A DNA stretch of 59,953 nt from Deltaproteobacteria bacterium. Lineage in GTDB: Bacteria > Myxococcota > Myxococcia > SLRQ01. Location: assembly GCA_007130885.1 (NCBI GenBank), contig SLRQ01000064.1:1-59953 (forward strand), read 5' to 3'. Below are positions 8,603 to 17,566 of this stretch, one piece after another (the first letter of the stretch is position 1; each line of letters begins with the position of its first letter). The notes below the pieces were generated by a model. It was not told the origin of the DNA, made no database searches, and worked only from the letters and a program-made list of their open reading frames with translations. The translations under genes were made by a program, and so were the position numbers.

Positions 8603-9892
8603 GTGAGCCGAAAGGATCATCATCACGGCAATCTATCTTGCTCTTTCTGCGGGAAGGGCCAACGAGAAGTACGCAAGCTGATTGCAGGCCCCACCGTCTA
8701 CATCTGCGACGAGTGCATACGTCTATGCAATGACATCGTAGCCGAGGAGGCCGAAAGGGAGGAGAAAGCCCCTGTGATGGATCTGCCGACTCCGGCGGAC
8801 ATCACCGCGTTTCTCGATGACTATGTCGTCGGGCAGGATATGGCCAAGAAAATCTTGTCGGTGGCGGTCTATAACCATTTCAAGCGCATATTCTCGCGAA
8901 GGTCGGGCAGACGGCGCACGGGTGGCGGTGGAAGAGCGGAAGGAGCGGATGAGGACGTCGAGCTTCAGAAGAGCAATATCTTGCTCATAGGCCCCACCGG
9001 GTCCGGCAAGACCCTGCTCGCACAGTCCCTGGCTCGGTTCTTGGAGGTACCGTTCACCATTGCCGATGCCACCAGCCTCACGGAGGCCGGTTACGTCGGT
9101 GAGGATGTGGAGAACATCATTCAGAACCTACTCCATCACGCTGACTATGATGTTGAGCGAGCCTCGCGAGGTATCGTCTACGTGGATGAGATAGACAAGA
9201 TCGCGCGAAAGGGCGACGCCCCCAGCGTAACCAGAGATGTCTCTGGAGAAGGGGTTCAGCAGGCTCTCCTGAAAATCATCGAAGGCACACGAGCCAGCGT
9301 CACGCCTCGTGGTGGCAAGAAGTACAATCAGCAGGAGTACATCCAGGTCGACACCTCGAACATTTTGTTCATATGCGGCGGGGCCTTTAACGGCATCGAG
9401 GGCAACATTCAGCAAAGAGTCGGCGTGAGGGGACTGGGATTTGGAGCCCAAGTCCATCGCAAGGAGGATCGGTCGATAGGTGAGATACTCGCGTTGATTG
9501 AGCCCGAGGATCTCATCAAGTACGGAATGATCCCGGAGTTCGTGGGTAGGATGCCTGTTATAGCGACCCTCGACGACTTGTCCGATGAGGAACTGGTCAC
9601 CATACTCACTCAGCCGAAGAACGCTCTGGTAAAGCAGTATCAGAAGCTGTTCGGGCTCGAGAAGGTGAGCCTGACTTTTACCGACGAAGCTTTGACCGCT
9701 ATCGCAAACGAAGCCATGGTCCGTGCTTCCGGGGCACGTGGGCTGCGCTCCATCATGGAGAACGCGATGCTCGACATAATGTACGAGACTCCGTTCAGGC
9801 GAGGCGTAAAGGGAGTCAAGATCACCGAAGGCGTCATCAAGGACTCGGAGCCTCCGGTGATAATCTACGAGAAAGAGAAGAAAACCGCCTGA
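8603..9892 (+). CDS. clpX: ATP-dependent Clp protease ATP-binding subunit ClpX
   Basis: A 429-residue AAA+ unfoldase that feeds substrates to ClpP. The N-terminal zinc-binding domain has Cys13, Cys16, Cys35 and Cys38 (CSFCGK...CDEC). Walker A is [12 protein letters not shown], Walker B is [11 protein letters not shown], and the pore loop GYVGED and the IGF-type loop region (RGLGFG) are recognisable. The start is GTG at 8603. Unusually, no clpP lies upstream, whereas clpP-clpX is the common order in this part of the bacterial tree. The 5' region holds a perfect 7-bp hairpin, AAACGCG-TCTT-CGCGTTT at 8540-8557, which may affect expression. Confidence 0.97.
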   Translation: MSRKDHHHGNLSCSFCGKGQREVRKLIAGPTVYICDECIRLCNDIVAEEAEREEKAPVMDLPTPADITAFLDDYVVGQDMAKKILSVAVYNHFKRIFSRRSGRRRTGGGGRAEGADEDVELQKSNILLIGPTGSGKTLLAQSLARFLEVPFTIADATSLTEAGYVGEDVENIIQNLLHHADYDVERASRGIVYVDEIDKIARKGDAPSVTRDVSGEGVQQALLKIIEGTRASVTPRGGKKYNQQEYIQVDTSNILFICGGAFNGIEGNIQQRVGVRGLGFGAQVHRKEDRSIGEILALIEPEDLIKYGMIPEFVGRMPVIATLDDLSDEELVTILTQPKNALVKQYQKLFGLEKVSLTFTDEALTAIANEAMVRASGARGLRSIMENAMLDIMYETPFRRGVKGVKITEGVIKDSEPPVIIYEKEKKTA

Positions 9893-9943
9893 GGAGGCTG
9901 TCGCAAAACCCCGTGAGTCATGCAGGCGCGAGAGGCTGAGGCG

Positions 9944-11461
9944 TCAGTTTTGTCGCACCTGAATGTTGGTGGTCATCTTCTTTCCTGTCTGGGCGTCCCG
10001 GGCGCTCATGGTCAGGATTCCCTCGACATTGATGTCGAAGACTACCTCGACCTTGGCGCTTCCCGCGGGCCCGGACTCGATGCCCTCGAAGAGGAAGTGG
10101 CCGAGCAGCTCGTTGTCGGCAACCGATTTCGAGTCGCCCTGAAAAATGCGCATGGCCAGGTTTGTCTGACCGTCGAAACTCGTTGTTCCCGTGATGCTTC
10201 TAGCGTTTGGAATTGGGGCGTTTCGCTCGAAGACCTCATGAAACCGGCCGCCCGCTGCTTCAAGGCCGATGGCCATGGGGATGACGTCGAGGAGCTGGAT
10301 TCGAAGGTTGGTGTCGTCGGTGAGGCTGTGACCATAGAGCGCGGCACCGATGGCGACTGCTTCGTCCGGATGGACCGCCTTGGATGGGGGTTTGCCGAAG
10401 AAGGACGTCAGCCTTTCGTGTATTGACGGCATCCGCGATTGACCACCCACGAGCATTACCTCGTGAATGTCCTCGGCCTTGACGGCCGCGTCGTCCATGA
10501 CCCTCTTTACGACGTCGAGAGTTCGTTGCACCAGCCTGGAGGTCAGCGTGCTGAAGTCCTCTCTGGAGATCTCCATGTCGATGTTGAGAGGCATCCCCTC
10601 CGAGGTCATTGTGACGAAAGGAACACTGAAGGGTGCTACCTCTCTAGCCGACAAGTCGATCTTGGTTCGCTCCGCCAGGTCCTTGATCCGCTGCATGGCT
10701 ACCGGATCACTGGAGAGATCCACCTGGTGCTTCACCTTGAAGTGTTCGAGCACGTACTGAATGAGGGCATGGTCGAAATCCAGGCCTCCTAGAAATATAT
10801 CCCCGCCGGTGGCCTTCACCTCGAAAACTCGGTCGCGGATCTCTATGACCGATACATCGAAAGTTCCGCCCCCCAGATCGTAGATGAGGACCTTCTCGTG
10901 GATGTTCTTACCTACCCCGTAGGCCAGTGCCGCGGCCGTGGGCTCGTTTATTATGCGCACCACCTCCAGACTGATGAGCTCTCCCGCGTCCTTCACCGCT
11001 TGGCGCTGCTTGTCGGTAAAGTAGGCCGGGACCGTGACCACCGCCTTTTCCACGGATTCGCCGAGATAGTCGGAGGCGACGGTTCGGACCTTGCCCAGGA
11101 TCCGAGCGGCTATCTCGCTCATGCGGAAGTCCTGCCCGCCCGCGCTGATCAGAACCTCGGACTCTCCCTCGCCGGCCTTCATGCCGTAGGCGACCACGTC
11201 CGACATGGTGTTCACTACATCGGACTTGTAGTTACGCCCGATGAGGCGTTTGCTGGCATAGACGGTGTTGCGCGGGTTCAGTTGCCACTGCCGCTTGGCT
11301 TCGTGGCCGATTAGCTCGTTGCCTTTGTCATCCACGGCGAATATGGACGGGATGGTGCTGCTGCCGTCCTTGTATGGGACGAGCCTCACCTTTCCGCTTT
11401 CATCCGTGTATGCGGCGCAGGAGTTGGTGGTCCCCAGGTCGATGCCGATTATTCTGGCCAT
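9944..11461 (-). CDS. DnaK-like Hsp70 chaperone lacking the C-terminal lid
   Basis: A 505-residue Hsp70. The nucleotide-binding domain is complete (IIGIDLGTTNS, PAYFTDKQRQAVKDAG, IYDLGGGTFDVSV, VMLVGGQSRMP) and is followed by the linker and the beta-sandwich substrate-binding domain (DVIPMAIGLE through ILTMSARD). The protein then stops a few residues later at QVRQN. Canonical DnaK has about 130 more residues forming the alpha-helical lid and tail. It is thus a specialised paralogue rather than the main DnaK, consistent with no grpE or dnaJ nearby. The linker reads LLDVIP, close to the DnaK norm, so allostery may be kept while lid-dependent holding is lost. Confidence 0.93.
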   Translation of the reverse strand: MARIIGIDLGTTNSCAAYTDESGKVRLVPYKDGSSTIPSIFAVDDKGNELIGHEAKRQWQLNPRNTVYASKRLIGRNYKSDVVNTMSDVVAYGMKAGEGESEVLISAGGQDFRMSEIAARILGKVRTVASDYLGESVEKAVVTVPAYFTDKQRQAVKDAGELISLEVVRIINEPTAAALAYGVGKNIHEKVLIYDLGGGTFDVSVIEIRDRVFEVKATGGDIFLGGLDFDHALIQYVLEHFKVKHQVDLSSDPVAMQRIKDLAERTKIDLSAREVAPFSVPFVTMTSEGMPLNIDMEISREDFSTLTSRLVQRTLDVVKRVMDDAAVKAEDIHEVMLVGGQSRMPSIHERLTSFFGKPPSKAVHPDEAVAIGAALYGHSLTDDTNLRIQLLDVIPMAIGLEAAGGRFHEVFERNAPIPNARSITGTTSFDGQTNLAMRIFQGDSKSVADNELLGHFLFEGIESGPAGSAKVEVVFDINVEGILTMSARDAQTGKKMTTNIQVRQN

Positions 11462-11482
11462 GGGGTTTATCTGTTCCGAATT

Positions 11483-14344
11483 CTACTTCTCCACACGTGA
11501 GTAAGCAGCCGTTATGTCATCCAGATCCATGATGTTCCATCCACCAACGTGCAGGAGGTCATCGAACACGAACGGAGAGGTCAGCTCTATCGCGTTTATG
11601 CGTGCCTTACCGGGCTGATCCAGGTCATCCAGGCCTTCAGGTGCGGCCGGAAGCTCCAGGTCCACGGTCCCACCGCCGGGATTGGGCGCGTATACATGCC
11701 AGGCTCGGTCTGCTCCTTCTATGACCACACGCAGCATATGTGCTCTCGACGTTGAGACCGCATGGATGGCGAGTGGATCCTTGGTCCAGGTGACGCCGTC
11801 TGGAAGGGGCATGAAAGCTTCCAACTCGACCGTGCCGGGAAGGTCACTTGACGTGTGTATCCTTGCCGAAACCTCTGTTGGAACCTCCATGTCTCCAACT
11901 TCGGGAGATGCCATGGTGACGATCTGATACTTGCTGATCTCCAGGCCTCCATAGGCGGGCGTCATACGCATTCGAATCGTGTCTCCTTCAGAGCCTGAAA
12001 GGCCTAGTGGTACGAGCCCGATGCGGGGGGCGCGGCCTCCCGCGAGGACCACTATGTTCTCCATCGGGCTGGATAGGCTCTCCGGCTCGATTTTGAGACG
12101 CAGGTTCTGGCTTTGCGCCGGCTGGTGGTGCTCCGCCGGGAAGTGGATTAGCCAGCTAGGCGGCCACAGGGGAGGATCGCCATTAGTTCCGTCATCGATT
12201 TGGTCTCCCAGCTCCATGCCCTCGAGTCGTATCCGCGGCGCAAGGCCGTGCTCGAACATGGAGAACATGGGCAGTATGTTCGCGATGCCCATGCCGCCGC
12301 CACCGCCCATCATATCGTCGAGCGGCATTCTGCCCGCGAAGGCCCAGCCCATGCGGAGCCCTTCTTCGCCGAAGGCTATGTACTCGTCCTTGAGATCAAA
12401 CTCCATCCCATAGGCTCTCCCCCGTGCGGTCATGGATCCGGGAAGTGGAATCGAGAAGTCCATGCCGGGTATCTCGACAGTGAACATTCGACCCATGAGC
12501 CGCTCCATATCGAAGTCCTGCAAGGTGCCGCCTATGCTGACTCCCGCCATTCCAATGGCCAGGTCACCTTCGGAGGTCACGTGCTCGTGCGAGATGGTCC
12601 CGCGGACGCCGGCCACCATGTCCGGGTCGGACCTGGCGGACAGGGGAATCAGGATGTCGCGCTCTTCGGTGTCGAACACGGATAGGTAATCGTACTCTCC
12701 GGAACCGTCGAAGACATGAATGTCGATGGGACTGTCATCGGTCACCGTGAACTCGGCGATGCCAAAGTCGTCGGTGGAAGCCTCGAGCCCGCCGGAGACG
12801 GTGACAACCACGTCATCCGCCGGCGTTCCCGTCTCGGCGTCGACCACGATCACTCTAAGGGTGTTCGCCACGATCTCGGGAAGCAGATGCCAGTCAACGG
12901 AGTCGCTCTCTCCTCCCGCCTCGGCGGTGATGTTCGCCACCTCTACGGAGCCCGGGCCGGGAACACCGCCGTTACCTGGGTCTATGATCGAAGGAGTGAC
13001 GCCCTTGATCCAGCCGTCCTGGTCAACCGTAATGACGTCCTCGTCATCCGAGCTCCAATCGAACAGGGCGCCCTCGATGGCTCGGCCGTGGTTGTCATAC
13101 GCCAGCGCCCGTAGCTGACGCTCCTCGCCCGGAAGAATGAAACCGCCGGGCGAAAGGAGGGTTACTCTGTCTACTGTTCTATCCTGGGGCTCTATGCATT
13201 CGCCGCCGCTGCAGACCTCTCCGGGCTCGCAGTCAGAGGGGCCGCGGCAGACCCAGGGTACGCAGCCGCCGCCCACGCAGTCCAAGCCGTCTTCGCAATC
13301 GTCTCGATCTTCGCAGGCCTCGGAGTCGAAGCAGTACCCTTGGTCGCAATACCCAAGAACCTCATCCGAGGTGCAGTCATCATCGCTGCGGCACCTGTCC
13401 CTTGCCTCGCACACCTTGTCGTTTTCGCAGTCGAAGCCGGGAGGACAGGGATCCGGCGTCCGGCATGCCTCTGTCCAGTCGCAGCCGTCGTCGTCATCGC
13501 AGTAGACGACCTCGATGCAGCGTCCGTGGTCCGCGCTGGTGCAGATCTTGTTGTCGTCGCCGCAGTCCTCCAACGTTTCGCACTCGGCTGGCTGGCAGAC
13601 CAGGTTGTTCTGAGTGACTTCTTCGCAAATGAACCCGATATCGCAATCTTCGTCGCCGAGGAAGCAGCGCTCCCAGCATCGGTCCTCCAGGCAGGCGTAT
13701 TCATGTGATGGTGAGCCGCACTCCGCGGAGGAGATGCATGGTTCGAGGCAGTAGCCCCAGTCGCATATGTGGCCGTCGTCCGCGCAGTCGTCGTCGGTCT
13801 CGCATGGCGTGGCTTCCACGCACTCCGCATCCTCGCACCTCTCGCCTTCGTCGCAAACCCGGTCTCGCTCGCAGTAGCAGCGAGCTTCAATGCACTGCAT
13901 ACCGTCGTCGCACTGGAGAGTAGGGCTGCACTCGGCTTCCGGATCGGGAACGCAGTTGCCCTCGTCGCAGATCTCCCAGTCCTCGCAGGCCTCGTCCGTT
14001 AGGCACCAGCAGGAACCGTGCCGGCACTCGAACCCCTCCTCACACTCGGGCTCGCAGTCCACCTGTTGGCACAAGCCGGCGACGCACCTTTCATCCTCCT
14101 CGCAATCCTCGTGCTCCTCGCACTCATGGGCTGTGCAGTACCCCCGACGGCAACTGGAACCTTCGTCGCAGTCATCGTGCTTCGTGCACTCCACCTGTGC
14201 GCAATAGCCATCTTGACATATTTCGAGCTCGTCACAGTCCTGGTGTTCCTCGCATTGTGCGCGTGATGTTACTCCGCAACCCGAGATTACGAATGCCAGG
14301 GCGAGGACCGTGGCGACCCAGAGCCGATAGTTGTTGAAGTCCAT
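11483..14344 (-). CDS. Giant Cys-rich repeat lipoprotein with Ig-like and carboxypeptidase-regulatory-like domains
   Basis: A 953-residue lipoprotein from ATG 14344, which has AAGGA upstream and opens a signal peptide ending at Cys23 (VISGC); the longer frame from 14401 has no such support. The first 400 residues are a string of a dozen or more acidic Cys repeats of the form C-x5-DC-x4-xC-x3-xC, an EGF- or tenovin-like disulfide module common in Myxococcota surface proteins. A Big_2-like Ig domain follows (about 400-490, LPGEERQLRALAYD and VITVDQDGWIKGV), then a carboxypeptidase-regulatory-like beta domain (LRVIVVDAETGTPADDV). The last 400 residues are unassigned and contain a Gly/Met-rich loop. 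A surface or outer-membrane structural or adhesive role is inferred. Confidence 0.85.
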   Translation of the reverse strand: MDFNNYRLWVATVLALAFVISGCGVTSRAQCEEHQDCDELEICQDGYCAQVECTKHDDCDEGSSCRRGYCTAHECEEHEDCEEDERCVAGLCQQVDCEPECEEGFECRHGSCWCLTDEACEDWEICDEGNCVPDPEAECSPTLQCDDGMQCIEARCYCERDRVCDEGERCEDAECVEATPCETDDDCADDGHICDWGYCLEPCISSAECGSPSHEYACLEDRCWERCFLGDEDCDIGFICEEVTQNNLVCQPAECETLEDCGDDNKICTSADHGRCIEVVYCDDDDGCDWTEACRTPDPCPPGFDCENDKVCEARDRCRSDDDCTSDEVLGYCDQGYCFDSEACEDRDDCEDGLDCVGGGCVPWVCRGPSDCEPGEVCSGGECIEPQDRTVDRVTLLSPGGFILPGEERQLRALAYDNHGRAIEGALFDWSSDDEDVITVDQDGWIKGVTPSIIDPGNGGVPGPGSVEVANITAEAGGESDSVDWHLLPEIVANTLRVIVVDAETGTPADDVVVTVSGGLEASTDDFGIAEFTVTDDSPIDIHVFDGSGEYDYLSVFDTEERDILIPLSARSDPDMVAGVRGTISHEHVTSEGDLAIGMAGVSIGGTLQDFDMERLMGRMFTVEIPGMDFSIPLPGSMTARGRAYGMEFDLKDEYIAFGEEGLRMGWAFAGRMPLDDMMGGGGGMGIANILPMFSMFEHGLAPRIRLEGMELGDQIDDGTNGDPPLWPPSWLIHFPAEHHQPAQSQNLRLKIEPESLSSPMENIVVLAGGRAPRIGLVPLGLSGSEGDTIRMRMTPAYGGLEISKYQIVTMASPEVGDMEVPTEVSARIHTSSDLPGTVELEAFMPLPDGVTWTKDPLAIHAVSTSRAHMLRVVIEGADRAWHVYAPNPGGGTVDLELPAAPEGLDDLDQPGKARINAIELTSPFVFDDLLHVGGWNIMDLDDITAAYSRVEK

Positions 14345-14655
14345 CGCTTTATCCTTGGATGAAAAGTGGTTCGGCTTCGTGCTCAAAACGAACGAATGCA
14401 CTATCCTACATCAAACGTCTGCTATCATCGAGAGCACTGTCTCCGCAACCCGGTGGGTTGCTTTCTTCCTTACAAGTCAAAGACTATGAGTGATGAGGGA
14501 TCGCTTGCAGGGCACCTCCAGGTACCCGAAACGACGCCGCTGGTGGTGGCGAAAGGGAGCAGGCGGTTTAGAGAGATAACGCAAGATTTTGTTGATCGCG
14601 TGACTTGGTCTGCCGGGAGGCTGCTTCAAGTGCGCGATTTCGCGAAGAGGAGATG
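14345..14655. other. Divergent intergenic region between the Cys-rich lipoprotein and PrkA
   Basis: About 310 bp without a confident gene. It contains a perfect 7-bp hairpin (14445-14461) followed by a pyrimidine-rich tract. It also contains a marginal 56-codon frame from ATG 14486 whose TGA (14654-14656) overlaps the prkA start codon. I saw no convincing -35/-10 pair for either gene. Confidence 0.5.
14445..14469 (+). terminator. Hairpin plus pyrimidine tract upstream of prkA (possible attenuator)
   Basis: GCAACCC (14445-14451), loop GGT, GGGTTGC (14455-14461), then TTTCTTCC. On the plus strand this has the shape of an intrinsic terminator, but it lies about 190 bp ahead of prkA and not after a plus-strand gene. 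It could attenuate a long prkA leader or insulate the divergent genes. Confidence 0.4.
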
Positions 14656-16917
14656 ATGAACGCAAGAAGTTACCTCCAAGAGGTCGAGTCGTCGGTTACC
14701 GGGCGCTACGTCGAGGATCGCTCCCTGCTCGCGTTCAACGAGTACCTGGAGGAGTTTCTGAGGCATCCGCGTCGTCAGGCGAGGGGAGCCGCCCAGTACC
14801 TGCTGGATGTGTTCGACCACTTCGGGGTCCAGGAAAAGCTAACGCCGGTCGGTGTGATGCGCCGGTTCAAGCTGTTCGATGCCCCCTTCTCGGAGGGAAG
14901 GGGCAGAGTGGCCGGCCAGGAGCAGGTTCAGAACGACATCTACCGGATACTGCGTAACTTCGTTCGCCAGGGACGGGTGGACCGGCTCATACTTCTGCAT
15001 GGTCCCAACGGATCGGCCAAGAGTTCGGTGGTGGCGGCGATGATGGAGGGACTGGAGGCATACAGCCGCAAGCCGGAGGGGGCTGTCTATCGATTCAACT
15101 GGGTCTTTCCCAACGAGAAGATCGTCAAGGGTGCAATCGGCTTCGGCGGCGAGCCCTCGGAGCGGCGGCCGCCGACCGCCACCTTCGCGCACCTCGAGGG
15201 CGATGACATCGAGTCTCGCGTGGCCTGCGACATGAAGGACCATCCCTTACTCCTCATTCCGGCCGCCGAGCGCCGCAAGCTCCTGGAGGCAGCGTGCGGT
15301 ACATCGGCACTGCCCAACGAAGGAGAGGTTGGAGATGACGACTTCGTCATTTCCGAGTACCTGATTCGCGGTGAGCTTTGCCACAAGTGTAGGGCAATCC
15401 ACGACGGGCTCATGGCAAGCTACGGAGGGGATTGGGCCAAGGTGATGGCCCACGTGCAGGTCGAGCGCTTCTATTACTCTCGTCGTTACCTGCACGGAGC
15501 CGCCATAGTCGAGCCCCAGGTCTCGGTTGATGCGCAGATACTGTCGATGCAGCGGGCTTCACTGGCGCTGCCGCCGGCCCTCCACTCAATCACCATGGTC
15601 GAGACGGGTGGTCCGCTCGTGAACGGGAATCGCGGTATGGTGGAGCTGTCGGATCTTCTGAAGCGTCCTGTCGAGCACTTCAAGTATTTGCTTGGAACCA
15701 GCGAGACCGCCGAGGTGCGCATGGAGCATCTCATCTTGCAACTCGACGAGGTCATGCTGGCTACATCCAATGAGGTTCATCTCGCCGCGTTCAAGGAGTA
15801 CCCCGACTGGGCGTCCTTCAAAGGACGCATCGAGCTGGTTAGGGTGCCTTATTTGCGCCGTTTAGAAGACGAGGTTCAGATCTACCGCGATCAGATCACC
15901 GATGTCGGAGTCGGCAAGCACATTGCGCCGCATGCCATCGAGCTCGCCTCGATGTGGGCGGTGTTGACTCGGCTAAAAAAACCCAGTCCCGAGAGCTATG
16001 CCGATGACGCCCGGCAAGCGGTCGCTTCGTTGGAGCCCCTCGAGAAGCTCGAGCTATACGATGTCGGCCATGCTCCCGGGCGCATGTCGATGAGCCAGTC
16101 CCAGGAGCTGCGACGAATCATGGAGCAGATCTACGAGGAGTACGCGACGGTCCCGGCATACGAGGGATGCGAAGGTGCCAGCGCAAGAGAGATTAAGACG
16201 GTCCTGATGAACGCCGCCCAGCGGCCGGGACGCACGTGTCTGACGCCGGTGTCGGTGCTCGAGGATCTTAGGGCGCTCGTCAAGGAGAAGAGCGTGTACG
16301 CCTTTCTCCAGCAGGAGGTAGCCGACGGCTACCATGACCATGAGAAATTCATAGACGTCGTCGAGGAGCGCTGGCTCGACAAAGTCGATCAAGAGGTCCG
16401 CGACGCGTTGGGTTTAGTGGCCGAGGAGCAGTTTCGTGGATGGTTCGAGCGATATGTGCACCACATCACCGCTTGGGTCAGGAACGAAAAGATTCGCAAC
16501 AAGATCACCGGCAAGGATGAGCCTCCCGATGCCGAGATGATGGAGGAGCTGGAAGGCATCGTAATGAGCGGAGACGTGGAACGGGAGGAATTCCGGCGCG
16601 GTTTGATAACGTCGATAGGTGCTCACCGGCTTGAAAACCCCGAGGAAACAGGGACGGTTCTTGACTATCCAAGCATATTCCCCGAACTCTTCCAGCGCTT
16701 GCGTGACCATTACCACGAGGAGCATCGGCGTCAGCTTTCGGAGGCCTTCGAGGCTTTCCTGTCGATGCTCGACGCCGGACCGGACAGCGGCGCGGAGGGG
16801 AAAAGGCGCCGGCAGGTCGAGAAGATGCTGTCGGAGCTTCGAGAGCGCCATGGCTACTGCGAGAACTGCGCTCGCGATGTGGTGCTTGCGCTGATGAACA
16901 AGCGCTATCGCGAGTGA
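14656..16917 (+). CDS. prkA: PrkA-family serine protein kinase (AAA+ domain and kinase domain)
   Basis: A 753-residue PrkA/YeaG-type protein. The ATG at 14656 sits behind GAAGAGGAG; an ATG three bases earlier is also possible. The N-terminal part matches the PrkA AAA+ domain (EEYLEEFLRHP-type opening, FKLFDAPF, Walker A GPNGSAKSS, FNWVFPNE). The remainder corresponds to the PrkA C-terminal kinase region (LGTSETAEVRMEHL, FKEYPDWASFKGRIELVRVPYL, HGYCENCARDVV). It is about 100 residues longer than E. coli YeaG. In many bacteria prkA is followed by a DUF444 (yeaH) gene and spoVR; neither is here, so this copy is uncoupled from its usual partners. Its role is probably stress or developmental signalling, by family. 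Confidence 0.88.
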   Translation: MNARSYLQEVESSVTGRYVEDRSLLAFNEYLEEFLRHPRRQARGAAQYLLDVFDHFGVQEKLTPVGVMRRFKLFDAPFSEGRGRVAGQEQVQNDIYRILRNFVRQGRVDRLILLHGPNGSAKSSVVAAMMEGLEAYSRKPEGAVYRFNWVFPNEKIVKGAIGFGGEPSERRPPTATFAHLEGDDIESRVACDMKDHPLLLIPAAERRKLLEAACGTSALPNEGEVGDDDFVISEYLIRGELCHKCRAIHDGLMASYGGDWAKVMAHVQVERFYYSRRYLHGAAIVEPQVSVDAQILSMQRASLALPPALHSITMVETGGPLVNGNRGMVELSDLLKRPVEHFKYLLGTSETAEVRMEHLILQLDEVMLATSNEVHLAAFKEYPDWASFKGRIELVRVPYLRRLEDEVQIYRDQITDVGVGKHIAPHAIELASMWAVLTRLKKPSPESYADDARQAVASLEPLEKLELYDVGHAPGRMSMSQSQELRRIMEQIYEEYATVPAYEGCEGASAREIKTVLMNAAQRPGRTCLTPVSVLEDLRALVKEKSVYAFLQQEVADGYHDHEKFIDVVEERWLDKVDQEVRDALGLVAEEQFRGWFERYVHHITAWVRNEKIRNKITGKDEPPDAEMMEELEGIVMSGDVEREEFRRGLITSIGAHRLENPEETGTVLDYPSIFPELFQRLRDHYHEEHRRQLSEAFEAFLSMLDAGPDSGAEGKRRRQVEKMLSELRERHGYCENCARDVVLALMNKRYRE

Positions 16918-16921
16918 TCGA

Positions 16922-16945
16922 GCCGCGCGGATGTTTATTCGCGGC
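16922..16945 (+). terminator. Possible terminator hairpin after prkA
   Basis: GCCGCG (16922-16927) pairs with CGCGGC (16940-16945) around a 12-nt AT-rich loop, 5 bases after the prkA stop. There is no T-tract, so intrinsic termination is uncertain. Confidence 0.35.
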
Positions 16946-16996
16946 CCGCCCCTGGGGTAGCATGCTAGCTGCCCAAGTCTACAAGAAGAGGTCGCC

Positions 16997-17497
16997 ATGC
17001 AAGACGTCGCTCGAACTTCCGCAAAGGCAGTCGATGACTCCGCCGCCGACTCCTCGGCTGTCGCCGAGACGACAAGACGCAAGGACTGGGATGGTTATTT
17101 CATGGAAATAGCCGGCGTGGTTGCGTCAAGGGCTACTTGTGATCGCAAGCGCGTGGGTTCCGTCATAGTACGTGATCGGACGATACTATCCACCGGCTAC
17201 AACGGATCCATCCGGGGGCTGGCTCACTGCTGTGAGGCCGGGCACATGATGGAGGATGGCCACTGCGTTCGGACCATCCATGCGGAGATGAACGCGATTA
17301 TCCAGGCGGCGAGGAACGGAGTCCGCATAGAAGGCGGCACCATTTACACCACGGCCTCTCCTTGCTGGCCTTGCTTCAAGGCCATTGCAAACGCCGGAAT
17401 CGTTTGCGTCGTATACCAGGAGTTCTACCGCGACAGCCGGGTCTTCGAGATCGCGCGTAAACTCGAAATAGAGATGCGCCAGGTAGTTTCCGGGTAG
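16997..17497 (+). CDS. Deoxycytidylate (dCMP) deaminase, ComEB-type
   Basis: A 166-residue zinc deaminase converting dCMP to dUMP for thymidylate synthesis. The zinc-binding and catalytic motifs are clear: HAEMNAI and SPCWPCFKA, plus the family segments KRVGSVIVRD and GYNGS. It has a roughly 28-residue Ser/Ala-rich N-terminal extension before KDWDGYFMEIA. An in-frame ATG at 17102 would cut into the conserved start, so ATG 16997 with AGAAGAGG upstream is preferred. It converges on the membrane TPR gene with a 69-bp gap. Confidence 0.92.
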   Translation: MQDVARTSAKAVDDSAADSSAVAETTRRKDWDGYFMEIAGVVASRATCDRKRVGSVIVRDRTILSTGYNGSIRGLAHCCEAGHMMEDGHCVRTIHAEMNAIIQAARNGVRIEGGTIYTTASPCWPCFKAIANAGIVCVVYQEFYRDSRVFEIARKLEIEMRQVVSG

Positions 17498-17566
17498 GGG
17501 TGCCACCGGCAGTGGGTGTCGGTCTCGCTCCGCGGACTCCGCACTTCGCCACCGATGCGCCAGGGA

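Noticed and set aside
8340..8606. 88-codon frame between the unknown gene and clpX
   Set aside because: It has no ribosome binding site at a sensible position, an Arg/Gly-rich artefact-like composition and overlaps the clpX start.
14486..14656. 56-codon frame upstream of prkA
   Set aside because: No convincing ribosome binding site and no recognisable homology; kept only as a point in the prkA leader finding.
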